From Deinococcus sp. QL22 (GTDB lineage Bacteria; Deinococcota; Deinococci; Deinococcales; Deinococcaceae), in contig NZ_CP097155.1 in the NCBI RefSeq assembly GCF_023370075.1, forward strand, positions 1 to 64,000: a stretch of 64,000 nucleotides of DNA. The letters are read 5' to 3'. Both the position numbers and the translations under genes were made by a program. Below, in pieces: positions 26,630-36,192 of this stretch. The notes under the pieces were generated by a model. That model worked only from the letters and a program-made list of their open reading frames with translations. It was not told the DNA's origin and did not search any database. Every line of letters begins with the position of its first letter. Positions within the stretch are counted from its first letter, which is position 1.

Positions 26630-28467
26630 GGCTGCGGGTCTCGGAGCGTGACGCCTTCAAAACCCTGTGGCCCATAACGCTGTTGATACACCCTGGTTCG
26701 TTCGGTGTCGGTTGCCTCAACAAATTCCCGGACAAAAGTGGCCCCGACCGCGGCGAGCAGCTGAACGTCTGTATGAAGCGCGGGAAAGACTGGCGTCCAG
26801 CAGCCAATGCCTTCCATGGGCATCGGCTCGTTGGCGTCGGCCAGCGCATCAACGGCTACATGCGGCAAGATAGCCTTGTCAAAGGCTGTTATTTTGAAGC
26901 GAGTGGTGCGTTGTCCATGGGCGTACAGTGACTGCGCCTTCCAGCCGAGCGACAGGCTGATGATCACCTTAGGTGCATCCCAGCGCTGCCCACCGAGCGT
27001 TCCAATGACCGACGCCTCGGCGGTGGTGTCGATGATCACATCAGCTGCTTGCGTCGCCTGGCGACCGGCGACGCTCTGAGGGGGATACCGTTCGTCAAAG
27101 CCAGTGGGGCTCACGAGGGTGTTGATTGCCTGAAGCCGCTCAGTCACCTGCATGGACTTTTTTCTCGGCACATCCCGGAGCGTGAGCATGTGCCTGACCA
27201 GATTCTTCGTCTGAATCGAGTCCTCATCGAATACACTGATGCAGGTGACTCCACTTCGGACAAGGTGCTCGGCGACTGCTGAGCCCAACGCCCCAGCCCC
27301 AATCACCACGTAACGCTGCGTCCTCACAGACTCTGGCAGAAAGCCGCGACTTCCCAGTTCCTCAGCTTGGTGCGGCTGCGCGAGCATCCACGTGATTGGG
27401 CCGGCGTTGCCAAATATGTCATGTTTGGCTTTCAGCCACCAACTGTCGGGCGTGTTCCGGAAGCCCTTGGATCGTGACAGCTCCATATAAGACGGAAGTT
27501 CACAGGCCTGCCATTGGATCCGGCGATCCGGGCCATCAATCACGCTCGGTACCGGATAGCCTATCAGCAGCAGTGGCATTCCCCTGGTTGTTGACGCGGA
27601 GGCGATGGCGCGACGGAGCAGGGGATCGAGGTTCACGCCCTGGTCGTTCAGAGCGCCACGCAGCTGGCCCCATGTGGCTGGGAATCCCCAAGGGGGAAGG
27701 AACGGAGGACGCTCAAGCAGCACCCACTGTGCTGCCTGATTCGGTTTTCGCGAGCTGACCCAGGTGCCCCAGGGGGGCGTGAAGATATGCTTCCCCTGCT
27801 TGGTGAATTCGACGGCGAAGGAGGACTGGTGGCCGCCCAGGTCGTTGAGCAGTTTGACCTCACCGTGCTGCCCTCCGTGGTTCTTCCATAAGACAAGAGA
27901 GTGCTCGTCTTCAAGGGTGTTGATGGAACGCTTCGCGTCGATGTTTGCTTCGTGGATCAAGGGATGGCCGAAATGGTCACCAGGCCGGAGGAGATCTCCC
28001 CGCGCCGCTTTCTGAACCCACTGTACCAACCGCAACGCGTGCCAGGCCAGGCGGCTATAGGCGTCGGTCGGCTCTGGATCCATATCCCACCGACCAAGGG
28101 GTTGTGCCCGTGTGATCAGGCAGGGTTGGTGGCGCTTAAGTTCATGTGGGAATTCACCACGGACGCCGCTGTTCGCCGCGCGGAAAACATTGATCGCACC
28201 CAGAGGATAATGCTCTGAGACAGCCAAGTGCCAGTGCGTGACCTGGTCCACATACTCGCTGCCCTGATCAATCCGAACGCTACACAACACGGACCACCAA
28301 CCTGATTTTTCCCGCGACCATGATCCGGTCAGCGTGAAGTCCGGAACGTCTTCGAGAGTCCTAATCCCAGCCAGGAGGTCTGGAGAAAGCTGGGGCTGAG
28401 CGACCGCGTTACCCAAAACGGCCCCAAGGATAGTCCGCTGGTGGGGCCTTGGGTTCCACGAAGCCAC
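26626..28467 (-). CDS. cap2: CBASS-2 Cap2 (E2-E1 fusion conjugating enzyme)
   Basis: A 613-residue E2-E1 fusion. The E2 Cys lies in LKRHQPCLITRA (about residue 118). The E1 part has YVVIGAGALGSAVAEHLVRS, FDEDSIQTKNLVRH and a candidate E1 Cys in GIGCWTPVFPALHTDV. It should activate the CD-NTase by conjugation. It shares layout but only moderate identity with the CBASS-1 enzyme, so the two systems are not a recent duplication. It overlaps the CD-NTase gene by 59 bp. Confidence 0.92.
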   Translation of the reverse strand: MASWNPRPHQRTILGAVLGNAVAQPQLSPDLLAGIRTLEDVPDFTLTGSWSREKSGWWSVLCSVRIDQGSEYVDQVTHWHLAVSEHYPLGAINVFRAANSGVRGEFPHELKRHQPCLITRAQPLGRWDMDPEPTDAYSRLAWHALRLVQWVQKAARGDLLRPGDHFGHPLIHEANIDAKRSINTLEDEHSLVLWKNHGGQHGEVKLLNDLGGHQSSFAVEFTKQGKHIFTPPWGTWVSSRKPNQAAQWVLLERPPFLPPWGFPATWGQLRGALNDQGVNLDPLLRRAIASASTTRGMPLLLIGYPVPSVIDGPDRRIQWQACELPSYMELSRSKGFRNTPDSWWLKAKHDIFGNAGPITWMLAQPHQAEELGSRGFLPESVRTQRYVVIGAGALGSAVAEHLVRSGVTCISVFDEDSIQTKNLVRHMLTLRDVPRKKSMQVTERLQAINTLVSPTGFDERYPPQSVAGRQATQAADVIIDTTAEASVIGTLGGQRWDAPKVIISLSLGWKAQSLYAHGQRTTRFKITAFDKAILPHVAVDALADANEPMPMEGIGCWTPVFPALHTDVQLLAAVGATFVREFVEATDTERTRVYQQRYGPQGFEGVTLRDPQP

Positions 28468-29578
28468 CCGCTGCCGCCGCTGCCGTAGTCGTTGACGCTG
28501 GTAGCGCTGGCGGTACTTTGAATTCGTCGCCGAGAATCTCCCGCCACATCTGCGCTGCTTCTCGCCGGTTGCCCCACGTCAACGCTTTCATCGCCAGGTC
28601 GGACGCGGTACACAACTCCTCGTAAAAGGCGTTGAAGTCTTCCTGGGTAAGACGGGAGAGGACGTCGGCCTCTGATCCATCAAGTCCTCGCGGCGGCATG
28701 GGCGCCTTGGTGTGGGGGTAAAACTTGCCATATGCGGCCCGCATGTTCTGAAAAGTCCGCGTCAGGCCTTCGGCGATGGAGCTGAAATCTGTTGGGCAGT
28801 GATCTCCCGCCATGTGCTCGATAGGGTAGCTGCGGGGATATTTGCTCGCGCCAGGCTGTTGAGCGGCCTGGCGGCGCCACCATTTGAGCGCGCGTGCGAC
28901 GCGGAGAAACTTCTTGTTACAGTGGCTGTTCTTCTCTACCGTGAATTCGAGGGTGGCCAGGGGATGTGTGTCCTGCCATTCCTGTGCATCCTTGTCCGGG
29001 ATGCGGAGGGGCTCCAGCGCCCACTGGTCATCCGGCAGACCTGAAGGTCCAAACACCTCGTCGGGGTTAAGCACATCATCGCTACGATCCGCAGATCTGG
29101 TCTCAGCTTGAAGTGCATTCTCCGTGTAACGCAGTAATGCTGCCTTCTGTGCCTCGCTAGGAGCCGATGTGGGCACCAGATCAACCTCGACGTCTGGCAG
29201 CGACAGCTTCACAGAGCGCGACTGGATTTCTGCGCATCCTTTGCCATATTCCTTTTCCAACCAGTTCAGAACGATCCGCAACACGTCTTCTGGCTCGTAA
29301 TCATCTTCGGACACGTTGGTCACCAGCACGATGTCAACGTCGGCTTTCTTGAGATCGCCATATTCGTCAAGCCCCGGCTTCACCATCGTGTAGCGGGCAT
29401 AGCTGCCCTGTAAGAAGTCGGCGACATGAAGATCGCTGAGCGCTGCATCATTCCCAATCCGACCCCTGACATCAAGGTGAGCGCGCTGGGCCGCCTTGAG
29501 CGTTTGATTGAGGGGTCGAATCAGCCGGTCGAACTCGTCAAATTCTTTGGCGAGCGTTTGAAAGCTGGTCTGGGTCAT
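28409..29578 (-). CDS. cdnD: CBASS-2 CD-NTase (CdnD-like)
   Basis: A 389-residue cyclic-oligonucleotide synthase. Active-site motifs are QGSYARYTMV (Gly58-Ser59), KADVDIVLVTN (Asp80, Asp82) and VEVDLVPTSAPS (Asp133). It shares ALKWWRRQ, YPIEHMAGD and VLSRLTQEDF with the CBASS-1 enzyme. The tail is an Ala/Thr/Pro-rich linker ending in PWGRFG, with a terminal Gly suited to Cap2. AAAGGAG lies eight bases before the ATG. First gene of the CBASS-2 operon. Confidence 0.92.
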   Translation of the reverse strand: MTQTSFQTLAKEFDEFDRLIRPLNQTLKAAQRAHLDVRGRIGNDAALSDLHVADFLQGSYARYTMVKPGLDEYGDLKKADVDIVLVTNVSEDDYEPEDVLRIVLNWLEKEYGKGCAEIQSRSVKLSLPDVEVDLVPTSAPSEAQKAALLRYTENALQAETRSADRSDDVLNPDEVFGPSGLPDDQWALEPLRIPDKDAQEWQDTHPLATLEFTVEKNSHCNKKFLRVARALKWWRRQAAQQPGASKYPRSYPIEHMAGDHCPTDFSSIAEGLTRTFQNMRAAYGKFYPHTKAPMPPRGLDGSEADVLSRLTQEDFNAFYEELCTASDLAMKALTWGNRREAAQMWREILGDEFKVPPALPASTTTAAAAAGGFVEPKAPPADYPWGRFG

Positions 29579-30438
29579 GCTGTCTGCTCCTTTACTCGGG
29601 TAATAGTGAACCGCTGCTGCTCATGCGTAGAGCATAATGACAACCTGACAATTAGCCAACAGATAAATTTTAAGTCAAGTATGAAGACTAATGCGCAGTG
29701 AAGGTCTTGACGCTTTACTAGAAAGTCTCGCCTGAGATATATGAGAGACAGATACAAGTGTGGGCCAAAATCGTGGTCTCCAAGATTAACGGAGAGCAGA
29801 GTTGGTTAGAAGTTGTCGGGTAGGAGCATCATCACTCAACCGGAGTTCTTCAAACATGACCCCTTGGTGACCGCCTGTCGTGCAAAATCAGGGAGCGTGA
29901 AGTCTGAGATGCAGCGCAGCGCATCAAGCGCGGAAGGGAATTCAACTGGAAGGGTCTTGTAGGAGTGTGGGCTGAAGTACAGGAAACTCACACTTGAAGC
30001 AGCCAAACCAGAATTGGGGAGATGCTCACCCATTACGAGGGATTACCTCGCTGAGCTTCAGAGGTGTAGGTTGCTGCACGAACACAGCAGTACAATGAGT
30101 TTACAGGTTGTATCTGAAATCGTCAAATCCTAAAATGAGGCACAACATGTGGTAGGGCAGGCGGTGCTGTCGATATGGCCACCCCGCCCGCATGGTTGCT
30201 TGTGCCCGTCGCTGCCGCGCTGTGGTGGATCCGCAACGAAGGATCAACAACAGGCTGCTTTTCTGGCGTCCAGATGATGAAATCGGGAATCTCCGGACCA
30301 ATGCCTTTTGGGGCGCCCCAGAACACTTTGAGCAGCTGAGCCACCTGCATCCCTATGTCAGTGCTCGTTGGAACCGGCCCACCCGGGATACTGCCAGCAC
30401 CAACAACTCTGGGCCTGACGATTCAAACGGCCAGTTAG
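29579..30438. other. Long stretch without a confident gene
   Basis: Contains the promoter region of CBASS-2. A minus-strand frame at 29836-30033 (SVSFLYFSPHSYKTLPVEFP) and frames at 30123-30350 (-) and 30192-30479 (+) have no recognised relatives and no ribosome binding sites. Confidence 0.35.
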
Positions 30439-31476
30439 ATGCCTTTGTACGCAAAGATTCAGAAGGTCTGGCGCGGTGAACGGTCCTAGGCGGGCCGGTA
30501 CCGGGAGTTCTATCAGGCGGATATCGATGTCATCGGACGCGGCTCTCTCAGTTTGCTGTATGACGCCGTGTTGCCTGCCGTGGTGAGCGACGCCCTGACC
30601 CGCTTGAATATTGGCCCCTTTTGCATTCGGCTCAACAATCGTCAGGTGTTGCAGGGATATTTCGAAAGCCTGGGTCTGGCACCAGTGGCCGTGCCACAGG
30701 CCCTACGGATCCTTGATCGTCTGGAGAAGGTCGGCATCGACCGGGTGCGGCAGGACTTCACTACATTGGGTGTAAGTCCGGACACCCTGACCCCCTTCCT
30801 CGATCTGGTCACCAGCAATCTGGCTTCCGATGCTTTGCTGAGCGAATTGGCAGGGCAGGCTAGGAATGCACTCTTCGACCAAGGCGTGGCCGAGCTCCAT
30901 GTCGTTCTGTCGGGCCTCCGGGATCTGGGCGTACCAGAAGCGAACTTCCAGGTGGATCTCAGCATTGCCCGGGGGCCGGGGTATTACACGGGCACCGTGT
31001 ACGAGACCAAGCTTTTGGACTTTCCTGGATTGGGCAGCATCTGCTCGGGTGGGCGGTACGAAAATCTGGTGGGCTACTTTCACACGGGCACGTTTCCGGG
31101 TGTGGGCCTGTCCATCGGGGTGAGCCGGTTTGTTCCGGCCCTGTTGGAGGCAGGTGTCTTTTCCGCCAGTACCTCAACCACCGCTCAGGTGTTGGTGACC
31201 CTGCTCCAACCGGAACATCAGGGCGAGTCCCTCCGGCTGGGGGCAGAGCTGCGCTCACAGGGCGTGAACACGGAGGTGTACCTGGAGCCCCACCGGCTCG
31301 GGCAGCAGCTGCGCTACACGGACAGGAAAGGCTTTCGTCTCGCGGTGATGATTGGAGACACGGAGCTTCAGGCTGGGCAGCTCCGGGTGAAGGATCTTCA
31401 GACGGGTGAGGAGAAATTGCTGGACAGAGCGCAGTGGGCAGTCGACATTCGCCAACGGCTTTTGGACGCCCTTTGA
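30439..31476 (+). pseudogene. Histidyl-tRNA synthetase / HisZ-like, truncated, with nonsense codon
   Basis: The frame from 30439 reads MPLYAKIQKVWRGERS, stop TAG (30487), then AGRYREFYQADIDVIG, the class II motif 2 region of HisRS (normally ...ERPQ-x-GR-x-REF-Y). TAG stands where Gln (CAG) is expected. The rest is intact to 31476: RGPGYYTGTVYETKLLDF (HisRS signature), GGRYENLVGYF, PGVGLSIGVSRFVPALLEAG (motif 3) and an anticodon-binding-type domain. Motif 1 and the N-terminus are missing. With an additional lost start it is most likely a dead second copy. Confidence 0.8.
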
Positions 31477-31525
31477 GCTTGAGGGAGGGTATGCAGTGTG
31501 GCGTTCATGAGTTTTGCTGAGCTTT

Positions 31526-31636
31526 ATTGGGAGTCTGTTGACTCTTGAACAAAAAGATGTCCAGTACGCAACACAGCCACCGTCTGAATGGCTGAGGACG
31601 ACGTACAGGACACTTCCAAGTCAACGGACTCCCAAT
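31526..31636. repeat. MITE-like element, ~111 bp with terminal inverted repeats
   Basis: ATTGGGAGTCTGTTGACT at the left and AGTCAACGGACTCCCAAT at the right are inverted with one mismatch; pairing continues further in (TGTCC-x-GTACG). There is no coding capacity. Confidence 0.65.
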
Positions 31637-31954
31637 CACTGGGCTGATGGTGTGATGTAACGGGTGCCGATTTCGGAACATCCAGTCATTTCAGGGAATA
31701 ACTCAGTGGAAAAACAGAACGATAGACAAATGGTTGTCTTTTGGTTGTCCCCCTGTTACAGCACCAGCCTTCAGCATAGAAGTCACAGCCCACTCCCCTT
31801 CCAGACGAATCCCAATTCACAGGCCATTCCAGCATTGAGCTGCTGCCGCTCAGGCCGAGGCTGTTAATATCCTTGTCTCTGACCTACTCCTCCTCCGCAT
31901 TCCTGAAGCAGGAGCCGGAGCGAGAGCCCAGCGTTGGGGGAAGACTGGAAAGCA

Positions 31955-31971
31955 AGTCAACGGACTCCCAA
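31955..31971. repeat. Third copy of the MITE-type end
   Basis: AGTCAACGGACTCCCAA, identical to the right end at 31619-31635. The stretch 31526-31972 may be the remains of a larger element with two alternative right ends. Confidence 0.55.
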
Positions 31972-31976
31972 TAGGA

Positions 31977-32732
31977 CTCCAGCACAGAACTCGACACTCA
32001 CAATGCCCTCAAACCGCAAAAAGTGATCCCACCGATAGCACTGGACACCGGCTTGGCGAGTAGAATAACGGCGGGTTCCAACTCGCCTGAGCCGAATGAA
32101 AACGTAACGTTGGTCTGCCATTTCAATGGACACCTTACCCCATTCTGAAAAACATGTTGCGTGTCATCTCCAAGTCTGCGCCTGATCCGGCGTGGGTGGT
32201 ACGGCATAAATCTCTATCTCAAAATCAATGTACAACTGCGCCCTATCCGGGCGCGGGCGGAAGGATTGGCTATGTGGATGCGCTCCTGGGTGTTGAAGAC
32301 CCAGAGTGAACCGTGCGGGACTTTGACGAGGAACAGGCCAATCTAGAACGGTGTGGGCGGTGAGAATCTTGAGCTGAAGAGTTTGCAGATTGTCCAGATA
32401 TTGTTGGCGAATTCAGGCTCTCAGTGCAGCGAAACGTGAGGTCGGTGTTGGGGCGTCGGGTCTATCTTGCCGCCAAGCGGTGACTCGTGCCGCATGGGCT
32501 GAAGCGTTGAAGGTTATTGCCAAATAGAGATAGCTGTCGAACGTCCTCTCTGAAGCGGGGGCCGAGGCGAAAGCTGAAAAATAAAGGCATTGGGTTTTTA
32601 TTCCTCAAATAAGTAGAGCAGTCTCAAACTCGGAGTTACAGTAGTGTCTTCTGCAGGCACCAGAGAAGTGCTGCTCTCCAGCACAGGAGGGACGACAAGA
32701 TGATGTCCCGCCTGTGCTTAGATCAGCGAGCG
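31977..32732. other. No gene found
   Basis: Only short broken frames are visible (for example LRVISKSAPDPAWVVRHKSL at about 32158, + strand). Probably old mobile-element debris. Confidence 0.4.
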
Positions 32733-33158
32733 ATGTCTCTGACATTCAACGATGCTGTCAACAGCAAATCCGAAGGCACTGGACAACGCTCGGCCTGGCG
32801 CGCAGTCTAGGCGTGGCAATATCTGATTGGCCGCGCCTATAACCGGCAAATGGTGCGGTATGGGGAACTCAGTGGGCTGATGGATTATGCCAACAATCAA
32901 GCCCTCACCCCGGTTCTCAACAACATTATTCAGTTCTGTCGCCAGCAGGCCCTCCCTCCCCTGACCATCCTGGTCGTCAACCAAGAAGGTGGCCCGGGGG
33001 CAGGATTCACGACGTTCAACTCCAAGACCCCTTACCGAGACCAGAAAGAGGTGTTCGCCTCCCCTTGGTTCAAGTTGGTTCTACCGACGCCAGAAGATTT
33101 TCAGGCTGCCATGGCATGGTCGAAGCAGCAGCCTGCATTCGAACCGTCTGACCGCTGA
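32733..33158 (+). pseudogene. Conserved-looking protein with internal TAG
   Basis: From ATG 32733 the frame reads MSLTFNDAVNSKSEGTGQRS, AWRAV, then TAG at 32808, then AWQYLIGRAYNRQMVRYGEL in the same frame and on to 33158 (LPPLTILVVNQEGGPGAGF). The sequence on both sides of the stop forms one plausible 141-residue protein. TAG could derive from TGG or CAG by one change. Family not recognised. Downstream of the stop there is no good restart. Confidence 0.6.
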
Positions 33159-33396
33159 CTTGGCGAGGGAGGCTCTCTCCTGTTGCTGCCGTGTAGGTCA
33201 AGGAAAAACCCAGTTCAGGTGCACGCTCAGGCAACTGTGATGCATGTCCTATGCATTGACTGTATACCGGGCTAGGGTGTATGGATCAAAGGCGGCCTTC
33301 GGGTCGCCTTTTCTGGTTCATGGCGGCGGTCGGAAGCCCCCCGCTCAGGCCATTCTGCTCCGAGGTGGCATCCATCCTATTACGCTTGATTCATAC

Positions 33397-33863
33397 ATGA
33401 CGGAATTGGAACAGTGGTTCGGGGCTGCCGTGGGCGAGCTGACGCCGCCAATTGCGCCAGAGCAGGCGGCTGCCCTAAGAACTGTATGTCCCCGGAGCTG
33501 CCTGATGAGTTTCTGGCGCTGTCTGTGTGGCATGACGGTTTCCCACACCGGCTGATCTTGGAAGACACCTGGCATCTGCTGGACAGTGAGACGATGCTGG
33601 AAGTGTACTGGGAGCATCAGGGTCTCAATGGTGTCACTGCTGCTGAACCCTGGCGTACAGACTGGCTGCCCCTGCTCTCCAATGGTACAGGAGATTCTCT
33701 GCTGCTCAACCTGAGCACTCTCGAAGTCGGCAGCTATTTTCATTAGCGCGGAGAATAGGCAGCCGCGTATCCACAGCTGAACACTTACTTCAAGCATGTG
33801 CTGGACGAACTCCGGGCAGGACGCTTTCAGTGGTCAGAAGAGGATGGGCTGGCCTTTGTGTAA
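33397..33863 (+). pseudogene. SMI1/KNR4-family protein, broken
   Basis: Fragment 1 starts MTELEQWFGAAVGELTPPIA; after a frameshift near 33480 fragment 2 continues MSPELPDEFLALSVWHDGFP, then DTWHLLDSETMLEVYWEHQG and GTGDSLLLNLSTLEVGSYFH, then stops TAG at 33744 and 33756 before YFKHVLDELRAGRFQWSEED. This is the SMI1/KNR4 fold, often an immunity protein against contact-dependent or polymorphic toxins. One frameshift and two stops make it dead. Confidence 0.7.
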
Positions 33864-33975
33864 GAACCGGAGTCAATGGGGTCAGACTAGAGTTGGAACA
33901 GAAATTCCCGGTAAGTGGTCATCCACAAGGAAGGTCAACGTCTCGTACTGCCAGTGCTTCCAACACTCTGTGACG

Positions 33976-34012
33976 CCCGGCCCGGAGAAACCGATGGTTT
34001 CTCGAGGTCGGG
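33976..34012. terminator. Hairpin just inside the cassette's left end
   Basis: GAGAAACC-GAT-GGTTTCTC forms a perfect stem extended by CCCG/CGGG outside. It could insulate the cargo gene from outside transcription. The T-tract is poor. Confidence 0.45.
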
Positions 34013-34045
34013 AACTTATTCTTCTCACACTGCGTAGATAACTTT

Positions 34046-35485
34046 ATGAGTGATTTTCCTAATGATCAGTCCTTCTCGGGGTCGACCCCGGGCGCTACGC
34101 TGTACTACCTCGCACACATCAGCGCCGTTCACGAAGCCTCCGCTATGTGGGACTGGTTGAACCTGCCCGACGTCTCGGCCTCCGCCGCTGCCTTCACTCG
34201 TGACTTCACCGACATGTACCCCGAACAAAGCCTCGATCACCTTCTGCCTCAACACTTCGTCGCCGTCAATCAGGTCGAACTTCGAGACTTCGCCCTGAAG
34301 AAGGGCACCAAGCTGCAGGTCGACCGCAACCCCTTCGGCACTCTGTCCTGGCTGGAATACCAGCTCCCGGCGGTCGCATGGCCAGGCCTCCCTGCAGACA
34401 TGCACTTGGGCTCTTGGATCATTCAGACCGACGGCGTACATATCCTCGCCTCGCTCACGCTCCCTGAGCAACTCTCGCCTGCGCTCCTGCGCCTCAACTC
34501 ATTCCCGCGGCAAGTGACCCAAGCACTCCAAGACGAGTTCAGCGCGTGGAACCTCGACGACGAGCGACTGGCACTCGGCTGGAACTGGCATGGCCTCCCG
34601 GCGTCGCGTCCACTCTACGGCGGGGTTATCTATCAACTGCCGGACACGGGCCTAGTAATGAGCGGTGAGAGCACGCTGAGTTCCAGCATTCAGACCTACG
34701 TTGGGACTGACCTGACCGAGTACCTCCCGATGATATTGGCGGACACCCTCACCCTGCGCTTCACGACCCGTATCTTGAGCGCAACCCTGAACCAGACGGG
34801 GAGCCTAGCCGTCAATCCGGACGACCTCCCCCTCAATCTCGACGATCCCAATCAGCGGAGGCAGCACCAGACTAAGCTGCTCGAATCTTGGCGAAGAATC
34901 AGTGAGATGCAGCGAACGCTGGACGCCGTGGAGGACGTGTTGCTGGCGGGACGGGCGTGGATCACCTCACTGGAAGGGCTTAAACAGCGTGGCTTCAGGT
35001 GGAAGCCAACTGGACCGCTGCCGTCCCCGCGCATGTTCCTGCATGGCCCGTACGACGCGACCATGGAGCACGTGCAGGGCGTCGGCATGATCCTGAGGCC
35101 AAGCACCCAGATCAGCCTGAGCGGCCGTGACCTGCCAGTAGAAGGCTTGAAACGCGTTATCCGCAACGTGGATCAGTACCGTGTGCGACTGGGACAGCAA
35201 GCGGCCACGGTCAAGGAGGGGGTCAATATTCAGAACAGCCTGATGTCCGCTCGATCGGCCGAGCAGAGCACGCAGGCCACAATTACGGGGCTCAAGGTGG
35301 CACGCATTGGCGCTGTAATTTCGACTGTTGCACTACTAGTCGCCCTTGCGTCGCTCACCCTAACCGTCGACTGGAGTAAGGTCACGTTGCCTGTTGCACC
35401 ATCGGCTGAGTCGGAGCAGGGAGCGGCAACCACAGATTCCTTTTTCGGTGTCAGCTACCCACAACGTCGATCTTCGCCGCAATAA
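34046..35485 (+). CDS. Cassette cargo: membrane-anchored protein of unknown function, 479 aa
   Basis: A 479-residue protein with no recognised family. Residues 1-390 look soluble (YPEQSLDHLLPQHFVAVNQV, LSWLEYQLPAVAWPGLP, MFLHGPYDATMEHVQGVGMI). A Gln-rich, likely coiled helix (395-425, VKEGVNIQNSLMSARSAEQS) leads to one transmembrane segment at about 432-452 (IGAVISTVALLVALASLTLT), then a short tail. A cytoplasmic body anchored near its C-terminus is likely. TAGATA ends five bases before the ATG, suggesting leaderless transcription from inside the cassette. Being the only cargo of a transposon among defence genes, a defence or toxin role is possible but unproven. Confidence 0.75.
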   Translation: MSDFPNDQSFSGSTPGATLYYLAHISAVHEASAMWDWLNLPDVSASAAAFTRDFTDMYPEQSLDHLLPQHFVAVNQVELRDFALKKGTKLQVDRNPFGTLSWLEYQLPAVAWPGLPADMHLGSWIIQTDGVHILASLTLPEQLSPALLRLNSFPRQVTQALQDEFSAWNLDDERLALGWNWHGLPASRPLYGGVIYQLPDTGLVMSGESTLSSSIQTYVGTDLTEYLPMILADTLTLRFTTRILSATLNQTGSLAVNPDDLPLNLDDPNQRRQHQTKLLESWRRISEMQRTLDAVEDVLLAGRAWITSLEGLKQRGFRWKPTGPLPSPRMFLHGPYDATMEHVQGVGMILRPSTQISLSGRDLPVEGLKRVIRNVDQYRVRLGQQAATVKEGVNIQNSLMSARSAEQSTQATITGLKVARIGAVISTVALLVALASLTLTVDWSKVTLPVAPSAESEQGAATTDSFFGVSYPQRRSSPQ

Positions 35486-35597
35486 TGCGGCAAGGTGCCC
35501 AACAGACTGAGTGGGAACACTTTTTGAACAGTGTGCGGGCGAGCGGTTGACGCCGACTGGGCGTCCGGAAAGACCATCACGGTGCCACCCGGCGTAG

Positions 35598-35813
35598 TTG
35601 CGTAACCTGCCGGGCATGTCAGCGGCTGCCGCCAAGCTGCTCTTGCTGGTGCTCGTCCCTTCCGACTGGGACGCCGATCTAGCTGGGGTCACGGAGTTTC
35701 GCCGGTGTCTGGTAGACGAGTACAGCGCGAGAATGAATCTGTGCCAGGGCCGGGTGGCAATGCGCAGTCCTCTGGCGCTGTACTGCGGCGCGTGGCCACG
35801 GGGAACCATCTGA
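35598..35813 (+). CDS. Doubtful small ORF inside the cassette
   Basis: 71 codons reading MSAAAAKLLLLVLVPSDWDA from the second ATG, ending just before the internal Tn3-type repeat. No ribosome binding site and no family. Possibly the clipped end of an older gene. Confidence 0.2.
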   Translation: MRNLPGMSAAAAKLLLLVLVPSDWDADLAGVTEFRRCLVDEYSARMNLCQGRVAMRSPLALYCGAWPRGTI

Positions 35814-35815
35814 TA

Positions 35816-35853
35816 GGGGTCACGCAAGAGTTGGAACGAAAATTCGCGGTAAG
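35816..35853. repeat. Internal Tn3-type terminal repeat
   Basis: GGGGTCACGCAAGAGTTGGA... is in the same orientation as the left end. With the right end at 36086 it bounds a 271-bp MITE-like unit without genes, so the cassette has two nested left ends. Confidence 0.75.
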
Positions 35854-36192
35854 GATGGAAAGTGTCAGGTTGACGTTCAGACCCGGCTTGACAGGTGTCC
35901 GATTCAGGTGAAACGGGCTTCAACTGGGCAAGTAAAGGCTGTGTTGATCGCACGGCACGAGCGTGAGGATGGGGTACACCCCAGCTGGACAGAACATCTC
36001 GTTGTGTGACGAATCGCGTACAACACGCAAATATCAAACGACAAAGTCCCTAGCGGGAATTTTTGTTCCTACTCTCGTGGGACCCCTCAATCAGGCGATT
36101 GACCGCAAACCCCTGATAGGTCTGACGCTCGGCTGAAGTCAACCAGCACGTCCACAAAATCTTGATCGGGCTCAGCCGTTGATCAAATATCA

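Larger units (their letters stand above)
33878..36086. mobile_element. Non-autonomous Tn3-family cassette, 2209 bp
   Basis: The left end GGGGTCAGACTAGAGTTGGA... (33878-33915) and the right end, read inward from 36086, GGGGTCCCACGAGAGTAGGA..., are 38-bp inverted repeats matching at about 31 positions. They closely resemble the Tn3 end (GGGGTC...GGAACGAAAA). TCAAT is duplicated at 33873-33877 and 36087-36091, the 5-bp signature of Tn3 transposition. No transposase or resolvase is inside. The cargo is one gene (34046-35485). Confidence 0.88.

Noticed and set aside
35360..36037. 225-codon minus ORF
   Set aside because: It crosses the end of the cargo gene and a transposon repeat, has no family and no start signal.
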